Source: Chloroflexota bacterium (lineage in GTDB: Bacteria; Chloroflexota; Dehalococcoidia; Bin125). From it: a stretch of DNA of 64,000 nucleotides. The translations under genes and the position numbers were made by a program. Below are positions 49,676 through 60,069 of this stretch, one piece after another. The notes under the pieces were generated by a model. The model was not told where the DNA came from. It searched no databases and worked only from the letters and a program-made list of their open reading frames with translations. How positions within the stretch are numbered: position 1 is the stretch's first letter; each line of letters begins with the position of its first letter. The stretch spans positions 105,134-169,133 of the forward strand of contig JAPOXK010000023.1 in NCBI GenBank assembly GCA_026707145.1, written 5' to 3'.

Positions 49676-52600
49676 CTACTCGTAGCGGAGCGCCTCCGCG
49701 ATGGGCGCGCGGGATGCCTGGCGTGCCGGCAGCCAAGTCATGATGAGGGCGCCGAGGAAGGCCGCTGCCGCGAAGATGGCGATCTGTCCGACGGGGACCT
49801 GCATGCCGGCGTCGGCAGTGCTGCCGAAGACGCCTTCCTCAAAGAGCCGCCAGGTGAGAGAGAGGGCCAGCGCGATGCCCAAGCCGATTCCAATGAGTGC
49901 GATGAAACTCATCTCCATGAGGAGTTCGAGGCGGACCATTCCACGGCTGTAACCGACCGCGCGCAGCACCCCGATCTGTTGCCGGCGTTCGACGACTGCA
50001 CGCACGGCGATAACTCCGAGCGCTGCGATGCCGACTACCAAGCCCAGTCCCGTGAAGCCTTGAAAGAGGTTGAGGATGGCGTTGGAGGTTTCTTGCTGCT
50101 CTTCGAGTTCGTCGACGATCGAGACGGTTTCGATGCCGAGCGTGGCTTCGATCGCACGCGCGGTCTCAAGAGGATCGGTGCCGGGGCGAACGGTAGCGAG
50201 GTGGCGGGTGAAGTCTGCGCTGTCGTAGATAGCATCGACGAGCGCGTCGCGGATGAGCAAGCTTGGGAAGAAGGCGAACGCGGGGTTCGTGATCCCCACA
50301 ACCTGGTCGATCACGCCGATGATCGTCACGTCGATCGTCTCTGCCTTGTTGTGAAGCTCTAGACGTACGCGCGGGATCCGATCCGCCGCCGCGTCACTAC
50401 TGGCGGGCATTTCGAAGGCGTCATTATCCAGCGGGGCAAAGGCATCGGCTTCGATAGCGTTGGCAGTGACCACGCCGTAGCGGCTAGTGGGATCGTTCAG
50501 CGCTTGCCAGACGGCGGCGTCCGTGTCGAAACCGGTGGCCCGGGCCTGGAGAGGGATGACGTTGTTTTGGAGGAAGGCGTCATTGGTGCCGGTGAGCCAG
50601 AGCAGGCGGGTTTCGGCGAGGCCGCTGTCGGGATCTGGCGTGTCGATGATGGGGTTGCCGGTCGCATCGAGCACTTGCGCTGCGCTGAGTTCGTCCCAGC
50701 GTTCGTAGTTGCGTACGACGACGTCTGTCCCTGGGAAGCTCGCGATCCTGAGGCGGCCGATGGTGTCGAGGTTGGCGGCGAGGTCGTCCGCGGCGGCTTC
50801 TTCAAGGGCGGCATGCAGATCAGAGATGTCGTCGTTCAGGGTGGAGTCGGCGAGGAGATCGTAGCCGCCGGCCGCTTCGTCGCTGACGAAGGCTTCCGAG
50901 AAGGTCGCGTTAATGGTGGTGAAGACGACGAGTGCGAACATGATGATGGCGATCATGGCGACGGTCATGCCCGTTCGATAGCGGGCCGTGGTTGGGTAGG
51001 CTACGGCGGTTCGGACCGCCGGGGCGAACCGACCGAAGACGCGTCCAACCATGCGGAGCGGGCTGACGAGGAGGTCGAGATTGAAGATGACGGCGATGGT
51101 GGCGCCGGTCACCATCGCCACGCCGGAGAGGAAGAACATCTGGACGCCGCCCTCGAAGTCCTTCCCCCAAACGGCAGTGTGCCAAGTCTGGGGTGCCAGC
51201 CAAAGGAAGAGGATCAGGAGTCCGGTGGCACTGTAGGCGACGCGTCCGGCGCGGTTAAAGCGGCGCGCCAGCAACAGCAATCCAATGACGAAGAGCGAGA
51301 GCCCTCCGAGGTAGAGGAATGCGCTCTCGCTGCTCTGCGCGCTGCCGACACCGATCACGCCCGCCAAGAGCAGGACGAACCACCATTCCTGGCGCCAGCG
51401 CATCAGCCGCCAGGTAGGGAGCACGGCCCACTCGCCCCAGCCACGCTGGCGGATGGCCGCGCCGAGTCTGGGTGTGCTGAGAGCGAGCCAACCGATGAGA
51501 GCGAGGAGGACCGTGAGTCCGAGGATGGCGAAGAGGATCAGGCCGATAGTGGTGGTGTAGATGCCCCAGACGATGCGGTGATGGAGCCAACGAAGAGGTG
51601 CTGGGTGCTCTGGTTTGCGACCGAAGAGAGCGGCAAGCACCAAGAGGGGTGCGAGAGGGATGAGGATCAGGGTGAGGAGGATGCCAAGCCCAGAGATCGG
51701 CCGCTGACCCTGCTGGCCGTCGTCGGAGATATCGCGGATCGCAGCGACGATGTTGAGCTGGCTAATGCGGAACGAGGACACGACGACGGTGAAGAACGTG
51801 AGGAGAATGCTGATGCCGACGGCGATGACGACGCTGCGTGGCTCGATGTACTGGGTGAAGTTGAAGCCAAAAGCGCCGAAGACGGAACCCAGGACTGCGA
51901 CCATGCCGAAGGAGATGCCAATCCCCGCAGCAGTTCCGATGATGGCCGCGCCCATGTTGTAGGCGAGACCTTCGGCGAGGAAGGATTGCACAAGGTGGCT
52001 GCGCTGCATGCCTACCGCGCGCGCGATGCCCATCTCCATTTTTCGCTCCTCCGCGAGCATCACGAAGATCAAGAAGATGAGCAGGATGCCGGCGACGATG
52101 GAGAACGATCCCATCACCAGGAAGAAGGTGGTGAAGATAGAGCTGAAGGTTTCGGCGTTGTCGACGGTGTCGGCTTTGAAGGGATCGGATTCGAAGATAG
52201 GGCGGCCCTGGGCGTCCGCGTAGGTGCGCTGGACGGGGGGCAGGCCGGCGTCGACTTCGGCATCCGCCTGTTCCATGAAGAAGCGATTGAGGCGAAGGTC
52301 GACCTCTTCGGAGAACTCGAGAGGGCCGGCCAGGCCGTCGCCGCGGACCGAGACGCCGATGCTGCTAAGGCGGTCGGGCTGGTCCAGGATGGTTTGCGCG
52401 TCCGCGAGAGGGATAACGGCACCCTGTGGCTCGGTGATGTCGACCTTGCCGCTGAGGAGCGTATCCGCCGCGATCGCCTGGACGGTGAACTCGTGCAGGC
52501 CGCCGAGGACCCGGAGCCTGACGCGGTCGCCAGCGCGCGCGGCGAGGTGCTCGGCGGCGGATTCGTTAAGGATGATCATCCCTTCGCCGAGCTCGCCGAG

Positions 52601-53149
52601 CTCGCCGAGTGGGATGTTACCGCCCTCGGGATCGGGGATGCCGCCGAGGGCTTGGACTTCCGTCACATCGATCCCGAGCAGCGAGACGCGCGGCTCGAAC
52701 TGGCTCGTCGTGACGTTCTCCGCCGAGACGGTGTCCGAGACGACGCGCGTGAAGTGCTCAATGTCCGGATCGTCGGCGAAGGCAGCGCTGAGGTCGTCGG
52801 CGACTCGTTGAGGAACGACGGCGCCACGCTGCTCGACTCCGCGACCGCCGGCGGTGTTGTAGAGGATGAGGTGGTCGATTGGACCGGTGACCTCAAAGGC
52901 GGAGTTGCGGAGGCTGCGGCTGAGGGTGTCGCCCGTTGCGAAGGCGGCGGAGATGATCAACGTGCTCAGCATCAACCCGATAACGATGAGCAGGGTCTGG
53001 CCCGGACGCCGAGGGAGGTTGCGGAGGCCCATTTTGAAGAGGAGGAAGTTCCGGGAGGCGAGGACGGCGATGACCGCTGCGCAGACGATGAGCGCGATCA
53101 CTACGATCGCGAGGATGGTGCTCATAGGCACGCCGAAGAGTTCGTTCAT
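49676..53149 (-). CDS. ABC transporter permease, FtsX type
   Basis: This 1157-residue membrane protein has two FtsX domains and large periplasmic MacB-type loops. Its N-terminal membrane helix and [20 protein letters not shown] signature are typical. A C-terminal FtsX core ends with [40 protein letters not shown] and [15 protein letters not shown]. It forms an exporter or membrane mechanical device with the ATPase encoded immediately upstream. The cargo is unknown. Overlap of 4 bases with that gene indicates an operon. Confidence 0.9.
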   Translation of the reverse strand: MNELFGVPMSTILAIVVIALIVCAAVIAVLASRNFLLFKMGLRNLPRRPGQTLLIVIGLMLSTLIISAAFATGDTLSRSLRNSAFEVTGPIDHLILYNTAGGRGVEQRGAVVPQRVADDLSAAFADDPDIEHFTRVVSDTVSAENVTTSQFEPRVSLLGIDVTEVQALGGIPDPEGGNIPLGELGELGEGMIILNESAAEHLAARAGDRVRLRVLGGLHEFTVQAIAADTLLSGKVDITEPQGAVIPLADAQTILDQPDRLSSIGVSVRGDGLAGPLEFSEEVDLRLNRFFMEQADAEVDAGLPPVQRTYADAQGRPIFESDPFKADTVDNAETFSSIFTTFFLVMGSFSIVAGILLIFLIFVMLAEERKMEMGIARAVGMQRSHLVQSFLAEGLAYNMGAAIIGTAAGIGISFGMVAVLGSVFGAFGFNFTQYIEPRSVVIAVGISILLTFFTVVVSSFRISQLNIVAAIRDISDDGQQGQRPISGLGILLTLILIPLAPLLVLAALFGRKPEHPAPLRWLHHRIVWGIYTTTIGLILFAILGLTVLLALIGWLALSTPRLGAAIRQRGWGEWAVLPTWRLMRWRQEWWFVLLLAGVIGVGSAQSSESAFLYLGGLSLFVIGLLLLARRFNRAGRVAYSATGLLILFLWLAPQTWHTAVWGKDFEGGVQMFFLSGVAMVTGATIAVIFNLDLLVSPLRMVGRVFGRFAPAVRTAVAYPTTARYRTGMTVAMIAIIMFALVVFTTINATFSEAFVSDEAAGGYDLLADSTLNDDISDLHAALEEAAADDLAANLDTIGRLRIASFPGTDVVVRNYERWDELSAAQVLDATGNPIIDTPDPDSGLAETRLLWLTGTNDAFLQNNVIPLQARATGFDTDAAVWQALNDPTSRYGVVTANAIEADAFAPLDNDAFEMPASSDAAADRIPRVRLELHNKAETIDVTIIGVIDQVVGITNPAFAFFPSLLIRDALVDAIYDSADFTRHLATVRPGTDPLETARAIEATLGIETVSIVDELEEQQETSNAILNLFQGFTGLGLVVGIAALGVIAVRAVVERRQQIGVLRAVGYSRGMVRLELLMEMSFIALIGIGLGIALALSLTWRLFEEGVFGSTADAGMQVPVGQIAIFAAAAFLGALIMTWLPARQASRAPIAEALRYE

Positions 53150-53889
53150 GCGAGGGGCTCGGCGGCGGGCGGGATAAAGGGCCGGTGGCTGGTCTCGTTC
53201 TCGATCTGTCCGTCGCGCATGTGGATCGTGCGATGGCAGCGGGCGCCGATCTGTTCATCGTGCGTGACGATGATGAAGGTCTGCGCGTTTTGCGCGTTGA
53301 GTTCCTGGATGAGGGTCATGACCTCGTTGGCGTTGGCGCTGTCGAGATCGCCGGTCGGTTCATCGGCCCACACGATGGCTGGGTTGTTGACGAGGGCGCG
53401 GGCGACGGTGACGCGCTGCCGTTGGCCGCCCGAGAGCTGGGCGGGCCGGTGCTTCGCCCATTCGCCGAGATGCACCTGATCGAGAGCGGCCAGGGCACGG
53501 CGGCGGGCCTCGCGGATCGAGATGCCGCTGAGCAGGAGGGGCATCTCGACGTTTTCGACAGCGGTCAGGACGGGCAAGAGGTTGTAGAACTGGAAGACAA
53601 AGCCCATGCGCCGCGCGCGATAGTCCGTCTTGGCGTGATCGGAGAGCGCTTGGATCTCTTGCCCTTCAATACGGATCGACCCGGAGTCGATCTCGTCGAG
53701 GCCGGCGAGCGTGTTGAGCAGCGTCGTTTTCCCGCAGCCGGAGGGGCCCATCACGCTGACCATCTCGCCGCGCGGCACCGTGAGGGAAACCCCCCGTAGC
53801 GCGTGCACGGCGGCGCCCGCGGAGCGGTAGGTCTTGTGTACGTCGTGTGCTTCGACGATCGCAGTGCCGGTCGCGGTCGTGATTGTCAC
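53146..53889 (-). CDS. ABC transporter ATP-binding protein (MacB/LolD type)
   Basis: This 247-residue protein has Walker [13 protein letters not shown]-loop [20 protein letters not shown], signature [20 protein letters not shown], Walker [21 protein letters not shown] and switch His [13 protein letters not shown]. It powers the FtsX-type permease encoded next, whose start overlaps its stop. The [13 protein letters not shown] segment places it in the LolD/MacB group. Confidence 0.95.
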   Translation of the reverse strand: MTITTATGTAIVEAHDVHKTYRSAGAAVHALRGVSLTVPRGEMVSVMGPSGCGKTTLLNTLAGLDEIDSGSIRIEGQEIQALSDHAKTDYRARRMGFVFQFYNLLPVLTAVENVEMPLLLSGISIREARRRALAALDQVHLGEWAKHRPAQLSGGQRQRVTVARALVNNPAIVWADEPTGDLDSANANEVMTLIQELNAQNAQTFIIVTHDEQIGARCHRTIHMRDGQIENETSHRPFIPPAAEPLA

Positions 53890-53996
53890 GTAACCCTCCT
53901 CGTGCGGAGCGACTTTGACGGTGACGCGAGGATCGCTCTAGTCTCCCGGCCGCTCACCCACTGGCAAGCATGGCTGCTCGGTAAAGGAGAGGCTAG

Positions 53997-54299
53997 ATGC
54001 CTACATTGCACGCGGCGGCGGAGCAACTGGCGCGGGATATTATCGCGAACGATCTAATGGCGCTGATGCAGGCGTTCACTCCCCAGGGAATGGTGAAAGC
54101 GCTCGCGGTGCAGGCGCAAACCGGCGGCGCGCAGGACGCGACCAGCTATGTAGTGGAGGAGCAGGGGAAGAACGTGGTCCGCATCACCTTCCACACACCC
54201 GATGGCGACGGGACGATCGTCACCCACTGGGTGCAACAGGGAAAGTCCTGGAAGGTCGATGATATGCGCACCGCTGATCCCAGCGCGGACGCATCGTAG
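53997..54299 (+). CDS. 100-residue hypothetical protein, NTF2/SnoaL-like look
   Basis: GGAGAG precedes ATG 53997. It has an N-terminal helical pair (AAAEQLARDIIANDLMALMQ) and a strand-rich C-terminus (VVRITFHTPDGDGTIVTHWV, KSWKVDDM). The shape suggests a small alpha/beta cone fold, but no family is confirmed. It is transcribed divergently from the ABC operon and converges on the DUF3105 lipoprotein gene. It is well formed and probably real. Confidence 0.65.
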   Translation: MPTLHAAAEQLARDIIANDLMALMQAFTPQGMVKALAVQAQTGGAQDATSYVVEEQGKNVVRITFHTPDGDGTIVTHWVQQGKSWKVDDMRTADPSADAS

Positions 54300-54304
54300 C
54301 GCTG

Positions 54305-55162
54305 CTAGCAGGCGTTGAGGCGGGGGAGGACTTCCGGCCCCTCGTTCTCAAATTCGTCCACGAACTCACGAATAGTGTTGGGTTCGAACTCGTCCAAGAA
54401 GAGCAAATAGCCCCATGTCGCCAAGACGATCGGCCGAGGGAACGGGGGGCTGGCCGGGGCGGGAGCGAGCACGAAGCGGTCGCCGCCATTCAGGATTTCG
54501 CGGGCCAGCGCCTCGAACTGTGCGACGGTAGCCGGTGTCCAGGCGGCGGGGTCATAGTACATGATGATCGCCCCGTGCTCGGTGGTGTGAACCAGCGCTT
54601 CGTACGGGATCGGATCGGCGTAGATGCCACAGCGCGCGGGGATTTCCCAGTGCGGCCCGCCGGCGGGCGGCGTGATGGGGTAGCTGAAGCTCGTACCGGC
54701 GACGAGGTGTTCACTGCCGAGCTCATCGACCTGGTCGTTGAGGTCCGCAAACCCCGGGTGCTCGTCGATGGGCCCGCTCGGCTCGCTGCTTACGGGGATC
54801 GGTGCCGCCGTCGGATCGCCGGGCGGCGCGACGGCGGTGGCGGCGTCGGGAGAGACTTCTCCAAGGGTGGCTCGCTCCCAGCACTCGGCGGTGGTGAAGA
54901 AGGTGACCGTTTCGCCGTCGGCGGTGAGGACGGTAATCGTGAAGCTCGTTTCACCGTTGTTTGTTTCGCGGCTCTTGCTGTCGACGATCGGCAGCGCGTC
55001 GGGAGCGGGAGCGAGCGCTGGAGGCGTGCAGGGGTCGGCGGGATGGTCCGTGCCGTCGCCGCTGCCGCAGGCAGCGGCGACGAGGCCGGCCGCAGCGCAA
55101 GCGGCGATCGCCGCGGATCTGCTCCGGTTGTGCACGAGCCGCCAGATCGGCCGCTTTCTCAT
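54305..55162 (-). CDS. DUF3105 lipoprotein
   Basis: This 285-residue protein has a basic N-terminus (MRKRPIWRLVHNRSRS) and a lipobox VAAAC with Cys at residue 32. An Ala/Pro linker and an insert (TSFTITVLTADGETVTFFTT) lead to the DUF3105 core: ITPPAGGPHWEIPARCGIYA, LVHTTEHGAIIMYYDP, and a final ILNGGDRFVLAP...LATWGYLLFLDEF stretch. DUF3105 proteins are secreted or lipid-anchored, of unknown role, and common in Chloroflexota and Actinobacteria. A paralogue follows upstream. Confidence 0.85.
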   Translation of the reverse strand: MRKRPIWRLVHNRSRSAAIAACAAAGLVAAACGSGDGTDHPADPCTPPALAPAPDALPIVDSKSRETNNGETSFTITVLTADGETVTFFTTAECWERATLGEVSPDAATAVAPPGDPTAAPIPVSSEPSGPIDEHPGFADLNDQVDELGSEHLVAGTSFSYPITPPAGGPHWEIPARCGIYADPIPYEALVHTTEHGAIIMYYDPAAWTPATVAQFEALAREILNGGDRFVLAPAPASPPFPRPIVLATWGYLLFLDEFEPNTIREFVDEFENEGPEVLPRLNAC

Positions 55163-55213
55163 CGCGGTTCGCTCGCTCCTCTCGCAGATTACGCCGTCGC
55201 GATCGCGATCGGT

Positions 55214-55945
55214 CTACCTGCGCGTTTCCAATTCATAGAGTCCGTCGAAAAAGGTGACGAAGTCGCCGATCTGCTCCATGGTTGTTGCTTGCATGAAATC
55301 TTGGATGCGCAGTTGATGCCGCCAGGCGCTGACGACGAGGACGTCGTCGCCAAGACCGTCGTGTGGGATTAGCGCCAGCCGTCGGCCCACACGGATGGCG
55401 CTCTCAGAGGCCCTCTTGATGTCCTCGACCGCTGATGGGTCCAGGCGGTCCGGGTGGTAGTACAGGGCCACGCCCCCGCGTTCCAAGAGCGGCAGCACCG
55501 CCTCGAATCGCTGGGACGTATCGTAGATTCCGGGATCGATACCGGTGGCGTCTTGCGGTCCGGAAGTGGGTGGCGTGCTGTTGTAGCCGTTGAAGGTTTC
55601 CCCGGGGCTGAGGTGACGACGGCCCTGATCCGGGAAAGTCTGGACCGTGGCGAGAACATCTTCGTCATTGTCGTCACTGCCCGTAACTAGGGTGATGATC
55701 TGCAGGATCAGGAACGAGACGAAGACGCTGACTACCAGCACGAACAGGAAGCGCGGCAAGCCGAGGATCGTGCCCTGAGGGGGCTTCTTGCTACGCTTGC
55801 CGCCGCTCGCAGGTTCTCCCTGGGAGCCGTGCCGGGCGGCGCCTTCTTTGGGGTTGGAATCGGCGGAAGTTACCTCGACGTTGGGTCTTCCGCGTCTGCG
55901 GCCGCCCCTTCGCCGCCTCCGCCGGCCGCGCTGCTCATCTGCCAT
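55214..55945 (-). CDS. DUF3105-like membrane protein
   Basis: This 243-residue protein has a very basic N-terminus (RGRRRRRRGGRRRGRPNVEV), one membrane helix (about 72-92) and then a shortened DUF3105-like extracytoplasmic domain with GVALYYHPDRLDPSAVEDIK and IRVGRRLALIPHDG. The core corresponds to the end of the neighbouring DUF3105 lipoprotein, so the two genes look like diverged duplicates. The arginine cluster may interact with membrane or nucleic acid. Confidence 0.7.
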   Translation of the reverse strand: MADEQRGRRRRRRGGRRRGRPNVEVTSADSNPKEGAARHGSQGEPASGGKRSKKPPQGTILGLPRFLFVLVVSVFVSFLILQIITLVTGSDDNDEDVLATVQTFPDQGRRHLSPGETFNGYNSTPPTSGPQDATGIDPGIYDTSQRFEAVLPLLERGGVALYYHPDRLDPSAVEDIKRASESAIRVGRRLALIPHDGLGDDVLVVSAWRHQLRIQDFMQATTMEQIGDFVTFFDGLYELETRR

Positions 55946-56010
55946 GGCCAGATGCTACGAGGTCCGCCGCCGCAAGGCGATTGTGTGCGGAACGGAGTGA
56001 CGAGGTGGGA

Positions 56011-56829
56011 TCAAATAGCGGCGATGTCCTCGCCGCCGTCGACGTTGATGGTATTGCCGGTGAGCCAGTGAGAATCGTTGATGCTGAGCTGGACGATGGT
56101 GTGGCCCACGTCTAGGGGTTCGGTCATGCGCCCGCTGGGGTTGTGCGCGCGGGCGAACTCAATGAGACGGTCGGAGCCGGGGATGCGTTCCAGCGCCGGC
56201 GTGTCGGTGATGCCGGCTTTGATAGCGTTGGCGGCGATGCCCATGGGCGCGAGTTCGGCGGCGAGTTGCCGGATGTGGGAGCCGAGGGCGGCTTTGGCGG
56301 CGCTAACGGCGCCGTAGTTGGGGATCACTCGCGCGTCACCGGCCGAAGTCATGCCGTAGATCTTGCTGCCCGCGCCCAGCAGCGCCCGGCCGAGCATGTC
56401 TTGGGTCCAATAGACGATGGAGTTCGCCATGACGTCGAGCGTCATCTCCAGTTGGCGCTGCGTGAGGGAGGAGTCGCCTGCGTTGCGGGCGACGTAGGGT
56501 CCGAGAGTGCCGAAGGCGAGCGAGTGCAGGAGCACACGGACGCTGGTGGGTCCGCCGGATCCTCTGAGGTGATTGCATAGATCATCGAGGAACTGACGCC
56601 GCTTCCCTTCGTTGGCGGCGTTCATGTTGCGGAAGAGTGCCTGTCGGCCGTGCGTCTCCTCAATGGTTTGGACTAAGCGTTCGACGTTGGGCATGGTTGC
56701 TTGCCGGTCGAGGTGCACCCCCGCGATGTGCATGCCGGCCTCCGCGAGCGCCAGCGCGGTGGCGGCGCCGAAGCCACTGGATGCGCCCAAAATAAGCGCC
56801 CACTGTCCTTCAAGAGCGGACTCGGTCAT
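56011..56829 (-). CDS. short-chain dehydrogenase (FabI/enoyl-reductase-like)
   Basis: The chosen ATG at 56829 gives MTESALEGQWALILGASSGF and 272 residues. The longer frame upstream is nonsense. The glycine motif GASSGFGAATALALAEAG, the HSLAFGTLGPY segment, the MTSAGDARVIPNYGAVSAAK active site (Ser, Tyr-xxx-Lys) and the INVDGGEDI end make a complete SDR. The long loop and the HSLAF segment recall enoyl-ACP reductases, but the FabI Tyr-(x)6-Lys is not clear. Substrate uncertain. Confidence 0.85.
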   Translation of the reverse strand: MTESALEGQWALILGASSGFGAATALALAEAGMHIAGVHLDRQATMPNVERLVQTIEETHGRQALFRNMNAANEGKRRQFLDDLCNHLRGSGGPTSVRVLLHSLAFGTLGPYVARNAGDSSLTQRQLEMTLDVMANSIVYWTQDMLGRALLGAGSKIYGMTSAGDARVIPNYGAVSAAKAALGSHIRQLAAELAPMGIAANAIKAGITDTPALERIPGSDRLIEFARAHNPSGRMTEPLDVGHTIVQLSINDSHWLTGNTINVDGGEDIAAI

Positions 56830-56957
56830 GAAAAACTCCGTTACCGCGGCGAGCCGGGGCCGAGCGGTAAAGCTGATTCTATCTTGTGTGGCTGCGTACG
56901 CGGCAAATGACGCGGGAAGCGGTTGATCACGGCACCCGGGCTGGCGACCCTGCAAGG

Positions 56958-58721
56958 ATGAGTCGTCGTTGTCGCGGGCGAGCGTCGCAGGTAAGCCGGC
57001 GGGCCGTGCTGCGCGCGGCTGGGAGTGGGGCGATTGGGGTAACGGGGATCGCGCTCGTGGGTTGTGGCGATGATGACGATGATCCGGCACCCGCGCAGAT
57101 GGAGTCGAGCGAGGCGCTGGCGATCGAGGATGCCGAGGACCTTGATAATGCCGACATCCCCATGGAGCCCGAGGTCCAGAGCGAGACGCTCACGCCGGTG
57201 CACGATGGAGCGCCGGTGCCCCAGGATGCCCCGACTGCCTTGGAGGATATTCGAAGTGGTGACGAGCTGATCGCCCTCGATACGGCGGACCTGCGCCGTT
57301 CGATCTCGCCGATCAGCGAGCGCTGGCTCGGACAGTTGGTCTACAGCAAGTTGCTGCGCTTTCAAGACGTAGCCGCCGCTGAGCTGGCTCCGGATCTCGC
57401 GACAGCACAGCCAGAGGTGGCCGACGCGTCGACGCTGGTGTTTGAGATCGACCCCGGGGCGCGCTGGGACGCGCGCGAGCCGACTGGGGGCCGGGCTGTC
57501 AGCGCGGAAGATGTGCGAGCGACCATTGAGTCGCAGCGGGACCGGTTGGATCCGACTTTCGCGCGCCATGATCGCTTGCTGGACTTGCGGGTCGAGGTGG
57601 CCGGGCCGAGCACGGTACGGATAGCGGTGGAGGGCGGTGACGCACGACTGCCTGGGCTGCTGGCCAGCTCCTGGATGGGAGTGCTGCCCCGCGAGCTGCT
57701 CGATGACGCGATCAGCGCGCCTGAGGCGCAGCGTGGCAGCGGCCCCTTCATCTTGGAGCGGGCCGATGCGGACGGCTGGCGCTTCCGTGCGAACGCGGCG
57801 CACCACTTGGGCGCGCCGCGCTTGGCGGATCTGCATGTCGCGGCCCGGCTCGCGGGCGAGCAGGCGGCAGCCTTCGCACGGGGTGAGCAAAACGTGCTGG
57901 AGCGTGTCTCCGCGGCGGTGGCGCGCGATGTGGCGGGATCAGACGCGACCGTGATCGTGACCGGTCTGGCGGCCGTGTTACATCTGTTCTTTCAGGTACA
58001 GCGTCCACCTTGGGACGATCCCCGGCGGCGTCTCGCCGTTCATCTTGCCCTTGACCGGTCGGCGCTGGCGGCGGCCTGGTTCGGGGAGGGCGCTGGGCCC
58101 AGCGGGTATGTGCCGCCGCCGCTCGCCATGTGGGCGCTACGCGCCTCCGATCTGGCATTGCTGCCCGGGTATTCGTCCGCGGAAGCCACCCTGCGCGCAG
58201 CGGCCGCGCTGTGGGAGGTGGCTGGCGGGTTTCCGACGCCGGAGCCGTTGGTGCTGGCCGTGCCTGCGAGGGAGGAGCGGGAGGTCGCGCCGGGCGCGCG
58301 GATCGTCGCGCGGCTCGCCGAGGTGCTCGGGGCAGAGGCGCAGGTGCTGCCGCTGGAGGACGCCGAAATGGTGTCCGCCATCGTCGACGGGCGATTGCGA
58401 TGGTTCCTAGCGTCGGCACCGGCCAGTCCGGAGCCGCTGGATTTCATCGTGCCGCTTTTTCACAGCCGTGGCTCGCTGAACCGGTTTGGTTTTGTGGACG
58501 CCGAGGTGGACGAGATGATCGCGTCGCTGATCGTGACAACGAACCCGGAGACGCGGCAGCAGCAGTTGCGCCAGTTTCAAAGGCGGCTGCTGGAGCTGGT
58601 GCCGTCGGTCCCCCTGCTCTATCCGGCCCACGCGACCGTGCTGCAGGCGGGCGTGCGAGGACGGCGGTTGGATGTGCTGGACAATAGCTGGCAGTGGGCC
58701 GAGGTCGAAGCGGTTCCGTGA
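56958..58721 (+). CDS. ABC transporter substrate-binding protein, SBP_bac_5 type, Tat lipoprotein
   Basis: From ATG 56958 (AAGG just upstream) the protein has 587 residues. SRRAVLRAAGSGAIGVTGIA is a twin-arginine-like signal followed by a lipobox LVGC. Asp/Glu-rich spacer to residue 70, then a family 5 extracellular solute-binding domain with LVYSKLLRFQDVAAAELAPD, LVFEIDPGARWDAREPTGGR and GSGPFILERADADGWRF. Such proteins bind peptides or opines outside the membrane. No permease or ATPase gene lies next to it, so it is an orphan or works with a distant transporter. Confidence 0.88.
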   Translation: MSRRCRGRASQVSRRAVLRAAGSGAIGVTGIALVGCGDDDDDPAPAQMESSEALAIEDAEDLDNADIPMEPEVQSETLTPVHDGAPVPQDAPTALEDIRSGDELIALDTADLRRSISPISERWLGQLVYSKLLRFQDVAAAELAPDLATAQPEVADASTLVFEIDPGARWDAREPTGGRAVSAEDVRATIESQRDRLDPTFARHDRLLDLRVEVAGPSTVRIAVEGGDARLPGLLASSWMGVLPRELLDDAISAPEAQRGSGPFILERADADGWRFRANAAHHLGAPRLADLHVAARLAGEQAAAFARGEQNVLERVSAAVARDVAGSDATVIVTGLAAVLHLFFQVQRPPWDDPRRRLAVHLALDRSALAAAWFGEGAGPSGYVPPPLAMWALRASDLALLPGYSSAEATLRAAAALWEVAGGFPTPEPLVLAVPAREEREVAPGARIVARLAEVLGAEAQVLPLEDAEMVSAIVDGRLRWFLASAPASPEPLDFIVPLFHSRGSLNRFGFVDAEVDEMIASLIVTTNPETRQQQLRQFQRRLLELVPSVPLLYPAHATVLQAGVRGRRLDVLDNSWQWAEVEAVP

Positions 58722-58761
58722 AATAGCCGGGCGCAGTCATCGCGCAGAGGGAAAGCGAGGG

Positions 58762-60069
58762 CTACGTGGCGAGTCGGCGTACTACCTCGAACAGGATCCT
58801 GCAGCCCTGACCGAGACTGTCGAGTGGCACGCGTTCGTTGTGGCCGTGGATGCCCTTGGCGAACTCGCTTGGTATCAGGGTGGGGATGAAGCCGTAGGTA
58901 TTCACGCCGTGTCGGCGGAGGACGCGAGAGTCGGTGAATCCCACCGAGGTTACGGGCAAGACCAGCGCCTCCGCGACCTCTTCGTGGACGACTTCCCGGA
59001 TGATAGAGACGAGCTCAGTTTCCCACTTGGAGACGCCGGACTCGGACTGGAAGACGACTTCGGTTTCGATGTCGGGGTCGTCGATCACGTTCCGAATGGC
59101 ATCGACGAAGGTTGCGTGTGACTCGCCGGGCAGGAGTCGGCAGTCGAGTGTGGCTTCGGCGCTGGCCGGGATGACGTTGTGTTTCACTCCGGCGGTTAGC
59201 GTGGTGAGGGAGACGGTATTGGTCACCATGGCGGCGAAACTGGGATGGGCGCTGCGGAGGGTGTCGACGCTGGGCATGCCGCCGGGCCAACCGCCGGCGC
59301 GTTCGATCTGCTCCAGGATGGATTGTGTGAGAGGGAGTACGGTTGTAGTGCGCTTCCATCCCTCGATAGCGTTGAGTGCGCGCACCAAGCGTGCTGCTGC
59401 GTTCTGCGCATGCGGGATCGACCCGTGGCCCGGGGAGCCGCGGGCCCGCAGCCGGAGCCAGAGCGGTCCCTTTTCGGCCGGACTGCAGGCGAAGACGGGG
59501 GGCTTGACGCCGAGGAATTCCAGCGTCGCGATGCCGCCTTCGTTCAGGCAGTACTCCGGCTCGCGCAGCAAGTCGGGCCGCTCGCGGTCGAGAAACTCGA
59601 TCCCCTTGGAGCCGCCGGTTTCCTCATCGGCGAGGGCGAGGAAGACGAGGTCTCGCTTGAGGGGCAGGTGCGCGCGCTTGGCGACCAAGAGGACGAGCAG
59701 CTCGAGGATCCCCATCCCCTTCATATCCAGCGCGCCGCGGCCCCAGAGGCAGCCGTCGCGAACGGCGCCGTCAAACGGGCCGGTCTGCCAATGCTCGGCT
59801 TCTGCGGGCACAACGTCGGTATGGTTAAGCAGCATCAGGGGCGCCTGTGAGCCGTCGCCGCGCAGTGCGGTCCGCAGCGACATGCGCCCGGCGCCCGCAT
59901 CGAAGTACTCGGGGGTGAGCCCCTCGCGCTCAAGGATGGCGCCCAGGAAGCGGGCGGCGGCCTCCTCACCGCCGGGCGGATTTGTCGTGTTGATGCGGAG
60001 GTAGGCCTGGAGTGTGTCGACGACTTCGGCTTGCACTTCCGCCCAGTCGACGGCAACCGCGCGATTCAT
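58762..60069 (-). CDS. M20-family metallopeptidase (ArgE/DapE/CPDG2)
   Basis: This 435-residue protein. Metal ligands appear in order: His in LLNHTDVVPAEAEHW, then Asp in WGRGALDMKGMGI, Glu pair in ADEETGGSKGIEFL, with the dimerisation domain in the middle (VKHNVIPASAEATLDCRLLP) and the final His in GIHGHNERVP. It cleaves an amide from an N-acyl amino acid or peptide. Exact substrate unknown. It overlaps the sirtuin gene by 4 bases, so both may be co-translated. Confidence 0.92.
   Translation of the reverse strand: MNRAVAVDWAEVQAEVVDTLQAYLRINTTNPPGGEEAAARFLGAILEREGLTPEYFDAGAGRMSLRTALRGDGSQAPLMLLNHTDVVPAEAEHWQTGPFDGAVRDGCLWGRGALDMKGMGILELLVLLVAKRAHLPLKRDLVFLALADEETGGSKGIEFLDRERPDLLREPEYCLNEGGIATLEFLGVKPPVFACSPAEKGPLWLRLRARGSPGHGSIPHAQNAAARLVRALNAIEGWKRTTTVLPLTQSILEQIERAGGWPGGMPSVDTLRSAHPSFAAMVTNTVSLTTLTAGVKHNVIPASAEATLDCRLLPGESHATFVDAIRNVIDDPDIETEVVFQSESGVSKWETELVSIIREVVHEEVAEALVLPVTSVGFTDSRVLRRHGVNTYGFIPTLIPSEFAKGIHGHNERVPLDSLGQGCRILFEVVRRLAT

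Noticed and set aside
50504..53479. 991-residue open frame opposite the FtsX permease
   Set aside because: Asp/Glu/Gly-rich composition without domains. The minus strand has clear FtsX motifs.
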